NCBI RefSeq assembly: GCF_011189575.1
Contig: NZ_PUJW01000050.1
Location: 2,987 to 8,562, forward strand
DNA length: 5,576 nt
Direction: 5' to 3'
From: Photorhabdus cinerea
Lineage (GTDB): Bacteria > Pseudomonadota > Gammaproteobacteria > Enterobacterales > Enterobacteriaceae
Numbering within the stretch: position 1 is the stretch's first letter; each line of letters starts with the position of its first letter. The position numbers were made by a program, and so were the translations under genes. The notes beneath the pieces were generated by a model. It ran no database searches, was not told where the DNA came from, and was given only the letters and a program-made list of their open reading frames with translations. This document shows positions 1-5,155 of the stretch, in pieces.

Positions 1-159
1 GTGCCCGATTATACCGGTCAGCGCACCTGTGGGATTACGGTGCATTTCTTACCCTGTGATCAGGTGAAGGTGACGACGTCCTGCGCTACCTACAATAGTC
101 CCAATTATCCGATTAAAGAGCCGTTGAAAATGAAGGAGCCGAAAGTATGTCCGAAATAA
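1..159 (+). CDS. DUF3304-type lipoprotein, probable Tle1 immunity protein, 3' end only (5' end outside window)
   Basis: The frame is open from base 1 and ends at the TAA at 157-159, giving 52 C-terminal residues that start VPDYTGQRTCG and end EPKVCPK. These are identical, base for base, to residues 119-170 of the next copy (210-722), so this is the tail of a further member of the same lipoprotein family, cut by the window edge and not visibly broken. Four cysteines shared with the complete copies are present. The last codons also carry AAGGAG (133-138) and an out-of-frame ATG (147) that leads in frame into the next gene. The role, immunity to the downstream Tle1 phospholipase, is inferred from family and position. 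Whether the missing 5' part is intact cannot be judged here. Confidence 0.85.
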   Translation: MPDYTGQRTCGITVHFLPCDQVKVTTSCATYNSPNYPIKEPLKMKEPKVCPK

Positions 160-161
160 TG
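133..161 (+). promoter_or_regulatory. Ribosome binding site with alternative in-frame starts for array copy 1
   Basis: AAGGAG (133-138) lies 8 bases before ATG 147, inside the end of the previous lipoprotein gene. ATG 159 overlaps that gene's stop as TAATG. Both starts are in frame with the start at 210 and would give the lipoprotein 21 or 17 extra polar and charged residues before the signal peptide. The same layout recurs at 696-724 for the second copy. At 1262-1278 the identical signal starts the phospholipase, where it is certainly used. Confidence 0.6.
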
Positions 162-172
162 CCGACAGGCAT
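159..172 (+). other. Small hairpin in the immunity-gene spacer, copy 1
   Basis: ATGCC and GGCAT form a 5-bp stem around the loop GACA, directly at the stop codon of the preceding gene. No T-run follows, so it is not an intrinsic terminator. It sequesters the ATG at 159 in its stem and could weakly affect the choice of start. The stem is short and may be chance. Confidence 0.35.
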
Positions 173-197
173 CTCAAAGCCAGATTATGCCTTATTG

Positions 198-212
198 AAG
201 GAGAGAAAGATG
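198..212 (+). promoter_or_regulatory. Ribosome binding site that fixes the lipoprotein start, copy 1
   Basis: AAGGAG (198-203) precedes ATG 210 by 6 bases. This start gives a standard lipoprotein signal peptide and is preferred over the upstream in-frame ATGs at 147 and 159. Confidence 0.75.
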
Positions 213-722
213 AAGAAACACCGGTTTAAATGGGCGGTTGTATGCCTGTTACTGGCGGCCTGTAGTCAGTTGCCGGCACAGGCCGGAACCATTGAGGCGA
301 TTAATCATACCAAGTGGGCGATTAACCGGTTCAGTGTGGATGATAATCCCGGTATCGATAGTATCGGACCGTATCAGGGCGGTGGTGGTGGCTGTTGCTA
401 TCGGGCTCCGGAGAAGTGGAAACCGGGGATGACGGTCAAGGTGGATTGGGAAACCGGGGTGGCTTTCTCCGACGATTTTCCCGGATATGCAAATAGGGAG
501 AAATATTTGGCATGGAGGGAAAAAATCGATGCTCAGAACCGCCAGCATAGCCAGGTAGTGCCGGTGCCCGATTATACCGGTCAGCGCACCTGTGGGATTA
601 CGGTGCATTTCTTACCCTGTGATCAGGTGAAGGTGACGACGTCCTGCGCTACCTACAATAGTCCCAATTATCCGATTAAAGAGCCGTTGAAAATGAAGGA
701 GCCGAAAGTATGTCCGAAATAA
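210..722 (+). CDS. tli1: DUF3304-type lipoprotein, probable Tle1 immunity protein (array copy 1)
   Basis: This is a 170-residue secreted lipoprotein. Residues 1-17 form a signal peptide (basic MKKHRFK, then a hydrophobic core) ending in the lipobox LAAC, so Cys18 is the lipidated residue. Ser19 at +2 favours outer-membrane sorting and a periplasmic position. The mature part has the glycine-rich GGGGGCCY motif (57-64), followed by KWKPGMTV and DWETG, as I recall for DUF3304 proteins. Six mature cysteines (62, 63, 128, 137, 146, 168) could form disulfides. Tle1 effectors attack periplasm-facing phospholipids and their Tli1 partners are periplasmic lipoproteins, so immunity is the best reading; it is inferred from family and neighbour. 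The start at 210 is chosen because AAGGAG at 198-203 lies 6 bases upstream and it gives a normal lipoprotein signal. In-frame ATGs at 147 (own ribosome binding site) and 159 (TAATG overlap with the previous stop) would add 21 or 17 residues. Confidence 0.88.
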   Translation: MKKHRFKWAVVCLLLAACSQLPAQAGTIEAINHTKWAINRFSVDDNPGIDSIGPYQGGGGGCCYRAPEKWKPGMTVKVDWETGVAFSDDFPGYANREKYLAWREKIDAQNRQHSQVVPVPDYTGQRTCGITVHFLPCDQVKVTTSCATYNSPNYPIKEPLKMKEPKVCPK

Positions 723-724
723 TG
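696..724 (+). promoter_or_regulatory. Ribosome binding site with alternative in-frame starts for array copy 2
   Basis: This repeats the arrangement at 133-161: AAGGAG at 696-701, ATG at 710 after 8 bases, and a TAATG stop-start overlap at 720-724. Both ATGs are in frame with the lipoprotein start at 773. Confidence 0.6.
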
Positions 725-735
725 CCGACAGGCAT
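722..735 (+). other. Small hairpin in the immunity-gene spacer, copy 2
   Basis: This is the same ATGCC-GACA-GGCAT hairpin as at 159-172, repeated as part of the direct repeat. It is absent at the immunity-tle1 junction (1288), where the sequence after the stop is different. Confidence 0.35.
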
Positions 736-760
736 CTCAAAGCCAGATTATGCCTTATTG

Positions 761-775
761 AAGGAGAGAAAGATG
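761..775 (+). promoter_or_regulatory. Ribosome binding site that fixes the lipoprotein start, copy 2
   Basis: AAGGAG (761-766) precedes ATG 773 by 6 bases, identical to the first array unit. It supports the lipoprotein start at 773 over the ATGs at 710 and 722. Confidence 0.75.
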
Positions 776-1288
776 AAGAAACACCGGTTTAAATGGGCGG
801 TTGTATGCCTGTTACTGGCGGCCTGTAGTCAGTTTCCAGCGCAGGCCGGCGTGATTATTGCGATTAACCATACCAAGTGGGCGATTAACCGGTTCAGTGT
901 GGATGATACGCCGGGTATCGATATTATCGGGCCGTATCAGGGCGGTGGCGGTGGCTGTTGTTATAGCGTGCCAGCGAAATGGAAACCGGGGATGACGGTT
1001 CGGGTAGATTGGGAGACTGGAGTGGGAGATATGGATGGTTTTCCCGGTTTTGCGGATAGAGAAAAATTTATGGCATGGAAGAAAAAAATGGATGCTTATA
1101 CACGCCAACATAGCCAGGTAGTGCCAGTGCCCTATTATCAGAATGGAGGAGATACCTGCGGGATTACGGTGCATTTCTTGCCCTGTGATCAGATTAAAGT
1201 CACGACCTCTTGTGACGCCTACGGTAGCCCAAACTACCCGATTAAAGAACCGTTAGAAATGAAGGAGCCGAAAGTATGTCCGAAATAA
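773..1288 (+). CDS. tli1: DUF3304-type lipoprotein, probable Tle1 immunity protein (array copy 2, next to tle1)
   Basis: This 171-residue lipoprotein is about 80% identical to the copy at 210-722. The signal peptide is the same (lipobox LAAC, Cys18), as are GGGGGCCY at 57-64 and all six mature cysteines. Differences concentrate at residues 85-110 and 121-127, where it also has one extra residue, while the signal peptide and C-terminus are nearly invariant. The start at 773 follows AAGGAG (761-766) by 6 bases; ATGs at 710 and 722 are possible longer starts. Its last 13 bases overlap the start of the phospholipase gene, and its final codons contain that gene's ribosome binding site, so the two are probably translationally coupled. 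As the copy directly joined to the effector it is the best candidate for the cognate immunity protein; that assignment is inferred. Confidence 0.9.
   Translation: MKKHRFKWAVVCLLLAACSQFPAQAGVIIAINHTKWAINRFSVDDTPGIDIIGPYQGGGGGCCYSVPAKWKPGMTVRVDWETGVGDMDGFPGFADREKFMAWKKKMDAYTRQHSQVVPVPYYQNGGDTCGITVHFLPCDQIKVTTSCDAYGSPNYPIKEPLEMKEPKVCPK
1262..1278 (+). promoter_or_regulatory. Ribosome binding site and start of tle1, embedded in the immunity gene
   Basis: AAGGAG (1262-1267) and ATG 1276 are 8 bases apart and both lie inside the last nine codons of the immunity gene, whose stop is at 1286-1288. Ribosomes finishing the immunity gene pass directly over the phospholipase start, which fits coupled translation with immunity made first. 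Confidence 0.8.
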
Positions 1289-3753
1289 ATCATAACGATG
1301 CGGTCTGGTTGCCCGCTCCCTTTCCCACGAAGGGGCGGTTGCCGTCTAAAAGCTATCTGGTCGGGCAAAATTGTCACCGTCAGACCAGTGACGAAAGAGC
1401 CTACCATCAGGAATTGTGTCTGGCGGAGAATCGTCGGGTGGTGCCACCCTGCTGTAAGACCCTGCATGTCAGCCTGTTTTTTGATGGCACCGGCAATAAT
1501 TTGTATAACGATCTTTATCAGGCTGTTCCTCACCATCCGACTAATATCGTTCGGCTGTTTCAGGCGACGATTGGGGCCGGTTATGCGGGTGGGGCGGCAG
1601 GTAAGCCGTTGCTGGATGATGTCGAAAGCACTGGCGGAGAATACTTTAAATATTATATCCCCGGTGTGGGGACCCCTTTTCCGGAAATTAATGATCTGGA
1701 TTACAGCACGTGGGGGCTGGCTTTTGCTGACCGGGGTGAGGACCGGATCAACTGGGCGTTGCTGCGGTTGATTGATGTCCTTGGCTTTAGCCTGACACAA
1801 AAACAGATGACCAACAGTGAAAGTCAAAAATCCCTGGAGGCGATGTCCACCACCTGGCACACACTGGGCTTGGGAGGGGCGCATAACCGTTATGGCGAGT
1901 TTTATAAGCAGTTTGCCCGTTTAAAACGTGAGCTAAAAATAGCCCGCAGCCATCTGGGACGAGGTAAGTGTAAGTTGCTGGGGATGAAGTTGTATGTGTA
2001 TGGTTTTTCCCGTGGGGCAGCGGAGGCCCGGGCCTTTGTCAACTGGCTGGCCGAATTGTTGCCGCCTCCCAAAGGGGATGACCTGAAGCCATCACTGTGT
2101 CTGCAAGCGAAAAACGAAACCGACCCGGATTGTAACCTGCCCATCAGTGTGGAGTTTCTCGGGCTGTTTGACACGGTGGCGTCAGTCGGGATGAGCCATG
2201 TGGTTCCTGTCGTTGAGGGGCATATGGCCTGGGCAGATGGCACGCAGGAACTGCCATCGGAGGAGATTTACGGCGGGTTGGTGAAACGCTGTGTGCATCT
2301 GGTCTCGACCCATGAACAGCGGCTGAGTTTCCCGATGGATTCGATTCGCCGTTCCGATGGGACCTACCCGACCGGTAGCACCGAGGTGATTTATCCCGGC
2401 GTGCATTCTGATTTGGGGGGCGGTTATCCACCGGGAGATCAGGGTAAGGCGATAGGGGAAACGGATGGCTTCCTTTTATCCCAAATTGTTTTACATGAAA
2501 TGTATGCCGCGGCATTTGAAAGTGGGGCTCCTCTTAAAGTACCAAAGATAGCTTTACCTGCGGATCTGTCTCAGCATAGTTGGCGTTCCATGAGTTATGA
2601 AGTTGGCTTGGAATTCGATATAGAATTGAAACTCATCAACCGCTTCAACGCTTGGCGCAAAGTCACTTTGGGACTTGATATGCCGGAACAACCGCTGTCC
2701 GCCGAAGAAGCCGCCCGCTTTGAACCGATACGGTCAGCTGTGGTGCTGGAGCAGGCCATGGAAAACCAGATGGACTGGCTGACCGCCTGGCGTATCAACC
2801 GCTACGCCGGCGGGACGCTGCTCAGTACGCCGTTTTTTCTTGCCGCCCCTAACCGTGACGCGGATAAGACGCATTATGCGAAGAGTGAGCAGGTGCGGCA
2901 AGCCGGGCAGGATGCCGTGTCAAAGAAACGGAAAGCACAGCGACTGGAATACATTATTAGCGGCAGTAAAGAACCGCCTGTGTTAGTTCCCGGTGTGCCG
3001 GATTTTGACCCGGAAATCGCCCAGAAGCAGTTGCGGGAAGCGGCAGCGGAATTTCGCAGTGACTACCGGGGAGAACGGCGTGGGATATCCGGTACGAAGC
3101 AATTTGCTGTCGAAGGCATTCTGGGCAACGCCCTTTATCTGTTGAACAGTGAGGATGAGGACTGGGAATATCAGCAAATGAAAACCGCGGGAGAGGCGTT
3201 GGTCGATCGGCTTTTCCAGCCGGTTCCGACGAGAAAAACCGGTCAACCAGCATCACCGGAGTCATTACTGGTGGCCCTGTATGACAATCAGGTGCATGAT
3301 TCCCGCGCCTGGTTTATGTACTCTACGCTGGATACGCGTGAGCCGGAGGGCGGTTATTTCCGTTACCGGGTGATTTACTTCGGCACAGTGTGTAGTAAAC
3401 CCCTGTCGCTTTTGACGGTGGAAGGCAATGTGGTCGGGGCAGCGTCACCGATTGGCAGTGCCTTGTTTCTCTTCAAACGGAAAAAAATCGGCAACATGGT
3501 GGCGAATGCCATCGACGAAACTCACGTCACTCAGCTGGAAGTGAGCGTACACGATTTATCCACCCGGGAACTTATTCCCATGTTACCGGACGCGGAGCAG
3601 ACGAAGGCATTCACCCATAATGTGGGTGAGGTGACCCGTCAGCAGAGACAGTTTATCGAAGAGCGGCGAATGCAAATTGCCAAAGAGAAGCTCAAAGCGC
3701 GTTGGGCCGGCAGGACTCTGGAACTGACTCCGTCAGGGGGGCCTGAGCAATGA
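1276..3753 (+). CDS. tle1: T6SS phospholipase effector, Tle1 family (DUF2235 alpha/beta hydrolase)
   Basis: This 825-residue protein is probably a phospholipase A delivered by the T6SS into the periplasm of rival cells. The DUF2235 hydrolase part begins at about residue 62 with LFFDGTGNN (67-75). The nucleophile elbow is GFSRG at 243-247, with Ser245 as the catalytic serine. FDTVASVG supplies Asp299 and PGVHSDLGGGY supplies His377, completing a plausible triad. About 400 residues follow without a recognised domain, including a VHDSRAWF segment (673-680) and GYFRYRVIYFG (693-703), which I recall from other Tle1 proteins. There is no signal peptide, as expected for a T6SS cargo, and no fused PAAR or VgrG domain, so delivery must use a separate tip protein. 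The first 60 residues are an unassigned leader. AAGGAG (1262-1267) lies 8 bases before ATG 1276. The gene overlaps the immunity gene by 13 bases upstream and the PAAR gene by 4 downstream. The enzyme class is well supported; head-group and acyl-position specificity cannot be read. Confidence 0.93.
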   Translation: MSEINHNDAVWLPAPFPTKGRLPSKSYLVGQNCHRQTSDERAYHQELCLAENRRVVPPCCKTLHVSLFFDGTGNNLYNDLYQAVPHHPTNIVRLFQATIGAGYAGGAAGKPLLDDVESTGGEYFKYYIPGVGTPFPEINDLDYSTWGLAFADRGEDRINWALLRLIDVLGFSLTQKQMTNSESQKSLEAMSTTWHTLGLGGAHNRYGEFYKQFARLKRELKIARSHLGRGKCKLLGMKLYVYGFSRGAAEARAFVNWLAELLPPPKGDDLKPSLCLQAKNETDPDCNLPISVEFLGLFDTVASVGMSHVVPVVEGHMAWADGTQELPSEEIYGGLVKRCVHLVSTHEQRLSFPMDSIRRSDGTYPTGSTEVIYPGVHSDLGGGYPPGDQGKAIGETDGFLLSQIVLHEMYAAAFESGAPLKVPKIALPADLSQHSWRSMSYEVGLEFDIELKLINRFNAWRKVTLGLDMPEQPLSAEEAARFEPIRSAVVLEQAMENQMDWLTAWRINRYAGGTLLSTPFFLAAPNRDADKTHYAKSEQVRQAGQDAVSKKRKAQRLEYIISGSKEPPVLVPGVPDFDPEIAQKQLREAAAEFRSDYRGERRGISGTKQFAVEGILGNALYLLNSEDEDWEYQQMKTAGEALVDRLFQPVPTRKTGQPASPESLLVALYDNQVHDSRAWFMYSTLDTREPEGGYFRYRVIYFGTVCSKPLSLLTVEGNVVGAASPIGSALFLFKRKKIGNMVANAIDETHVTQLEVSVHDLSTRELIPMLPDAEQTKAFTHNVGEVTRQQRQFIEERRMQIAKEKLKARWAGRTLELTPSGGPEQ

Positions 3754-4007
3754 AGAATGTTATCCGTCAGGGCGACAGCCTGCGTGAGTACGGTGGCAAG
3801 GTATTATCCGGCCACTACCTCTGTTTTGGTCAACCAATCGCCTGTCAGGGCGATCCGGTTCAGTGCAACCATCACGGCATGACCACGATTGCGCAAGGCA
3901 GTGCCGCCTGCCTGATCGATGGCAAGCCCGTGGCATTAGACGGCCATCGTTGTGAATGTGGCTGTACGCTGGTGAGTTCCGGTCCCGATTATCAGGTGGT
4001 GTCATGA
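3750..4007 (+). CDS. PAAR-like T6SS spike-tip protein
   Basis: This 85-residue protein consists of a PAAR-type domain alone. PAAR proteins form a small metal-bound cone on the end of the VgrG spike, sharpen it, and carry or recruit effectors. Visible features are RQGDSLREYGGKV near the N-terminus (GD...GG pattern), CQGDPVQCNHHG (32-43), ACLIDGKPVALDGH (53-66) and CECGCTLVSSG (68-78). Candidate metal ligands are Cys39, His41 or His42, His66 and one of Cys68, Cys70 and Cys72. Ligands in well-studied PAAR proteins are mostly histidines, so this set is rich in cysteine. No extension or fused toxin is present. The ATG at 3750 overlaps the phospholipase stop (ATGA), with AGGGGGG at 3735-3741 as ribosome binding site. 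The tight coupling to tle1 suggests it is the dedicated carrier for that effector, which is inferred. Confidence 0.87.
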   Translation: MKNVIRQGDSLREYGGKVLSGHYLCFGQPIACQGDPVQCNHHGMTTIAQGSAACLIDGKPVALDGHRCECGCTLVSSGPDYQVVS

Positions 4008-5155
4008 AAGTCTGTCCCACCTTTCCGCCGTATCGTCAGGCTTCACCGCCCCGGGTTAAACGCTGGTTGGCCGCCGGGGCCGGAGGGGTATTGCTGGTCA
4101 GTAACCTCGTCGCGCTGATAAGACCTGAAATCGGTGACGCTTCAGCCTTGTACGCCATGATCCCCGGACTGGCGGCGTTATGGCTGTTATGTCTGCTATT
4201 TCGCTGGCTGTTTTACCGTTTTGCCCGGCATAACGCCTGGATTTATCAGCAACAGGTTGAGTGGGTGCAGCAACGTTGGTGGCGTAAACATCGTCAGCAG
4301 ATTGCGCTGGTGGATTGGGTGTTAGTCGGTCCGCCGGGGATCACGCCTGATGTGTGGCTGAGTGTGATTAATCAGTCCCAGAGTCATCGTCGCCCGGAAC
4401 CCATCAAGGAGGCGCAGGGTCAGGTGGTGCGTCTCCGGCGTTCCGGTGTCGTTGACATCGAACAACGGGAAATCCAGCTGGCGAAAATGGCGGTGAATCA
4501 GTGGCAGAATCAGCATCAGGCGCCGTTGTGTTGTACGCCAATACGTTGTTATTGGCTGGGTTCAGCTACCGTCTGGCAGGAGTTTGTCGCCCAGATGGCG
4601 GTGCAGTTTCCTGATGTGGTGTTACCCGAACAGCCGCAATACTGGCGCGGTATTGATACTCTGGATGAGATGACTGACCGGCTGAATGCGACAACGGGCA
4701 GTCAGGCGACTATTTTGTGCGCCGGTTGCCAGTGTGTCGCCAGTGAAGCGGGATCAGCCTTACCGGCGGGTGAAGCGGCTTTTATCTGGTTACTGAAAAA
4801 AACCGGCAACGTGGCGTTGACCCGCGGTGAATATTTTCAGGCTCAGGATGATGAACCGGTTATGGATGTGGCAGCCCGGGCGCTGGTACAGGCAGATATC
4901 CCGCAGCCACCGGAACCTTGTTTTCTGTTTTCCCAGCCGGACGGGCTTGCACTGGAAAAGACCGGCTGGAATATCACTCAACATGTACAGGATCTCAATT
5001 GGGGCAATATTAACGAGATGGAAGCGGTGGTGGTGCAAACCCTGGCGGCTATCTCGGCGGAAAATACCGGTCAGCCCTGTGGCTGGTTGGCCCGCGATCC
5101 TCAACACACTTTAGCGTTTGGAATAGTGAAATCTTATGAAACTGCAAGAAAATAA
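4004..5155 (+). CDS. Conserved-looking T6SS-locus membrane protein of unknown function
   Basis: This 383-residue protein is not a family I can name. A short basic N-terminus is followed by two likely membrane segments at about 21-38 and 49-70, then a basic, tryptophan-rich stretch (WVQQRWWRKHR, 87-97) and a soluble part of about 285 residues. With two crossings, the N-terminus and the large domain should both be cytoplasmic. Part of the soluble domain, LPAGEAAFIWLL (253-264), faintly recalls the PGEAA segment of thiolase-fold ketosynthases; no catalytic cysteine-histidine set is evident, so this is only a hint. The start at 4004 overlaps the PAAR stop (ATGA) and has AGGTGG at 3994-3999. An in-frame ATG at 3956 lies inside the PAAR gene, lacks a good ribosome binding site and is less likely. 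Its C-terminus overlaps the next gene by 20 bases. Context suggests a T6SS accessory protein, possibly partnering the next gene product. Confidence 0.8.
   Translation: MKVCPTFPPYRQASPPRVKRWLAAGAGGVLLVSNLVALIRPEIGDASALYAMIPGLAALWLLCLLFRWLFYRFARHNAWIYQQQVEWVQQRWWRKHRQQIALVDWVLVGPPGITPDVWLSVINQSQSHRRPEPIKEAQGQVVRLRRSGVVDIEQREIQLAKMAVNQWQNQHQAPLCCTPIRCYWLGSATVWQEFVAQMAVQFPDVVLPEQPQYWRGIDTLDEMTDRLNATTGSQATILCAGCQCVASEAGSALPAGEAAFIWLLKKTGNVALTRGEYFQAQDDEPVMDVAARALVQADIPQPPEPCFLFSQPDGLALEKTGWNITQHVQDLNWGNINEMEAVVVQTLAAISAENTGQPCGWLARDPQHTLAFGIVKSYETARK

Larger units (their letters stand above)
1..271 (+). repeat. 271-bp direct repeat, left copy (tandem immunity array)
   Basis: Bases 1-271 match 564-834 at every position I compared, an offset of 563 bases. 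The repeat covers the last 53 codons of one lipoprotein gene including its stop, the 50-base spacer with its ribosome binding site, and the first 20 codons of the next gene, that is, its signal peptide and lipidated cysteine. Identity breaks just after the lipobox, at base 272. The left limit is unknown because the repeat begins at the window edge. Confidence 0.93.
564..834 (+). repeat. 271-bp direct repeat, right copy (tandem immunity array)
   Basis: This is the second copy of the repeat at 1-271, joining the 3' end of the lipoprotein gene at 210-722 to the 5' end of the gene at 773-1288. Downstream of 834 the sequence is still homologous to the first unit but diverged, then becomes closely similar again near 1240-1288. 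The following unit boundary is at 1288 (offset 566), where the match stops after the TAA and phospholipase sequence begins. Confidence 0.93.

Noticed and set aside
160..209. Possible promoter or terminator in the 50-base spacer before each immunity copy
   Set aside because: No convincing -35/-10 pair is visible, and the small hairpin lacks a T-run. The spacer is adequately explained by a ribosome binding site.
366..393. GGT/GGC-rich run in the immunity genes as a simple-sequence repeat
   Set aside because: It encodes the conserved GGGGGCCY motif in frame in both complete copies with differing synonymous codons, so it is constrained protein sequence and not a slippage tract.
249..608. Minus-strand open frame inside the first complete lipoprotein gene, mirrored at 812-1174 in the second
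   Set aside because: The two antisense frames resemble each other only because the sense genes are paralogues. Neither has a start context or a recognisable domain.
1298..1771. 157-residue + strand open frame in another frame inside tle1
   Set aside because: It overlaps the N-terminal hydrolase region with the FDGTGNN motif in the true frame. Its composition is rich in Arg, Cys and Trp, typical of a shifted frame.
1234..1884. 216-residue open frame on the minus strand across the start of tle1
   Set aside because: It lies opposite a strongly supported coding region, has no recognisable motif and no plausible ribosome binding context. It is a shadow of the sense codon pattern.
3956..4003. Earlier in-frame ATG for the 383-residue membrane protein
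   Set aside because: It would add 16 residues inside the PAAR gene without a good ribosome binding site, while ATG 4004 forms a classical ATGA overlap as at the tle1-PAAR junction.
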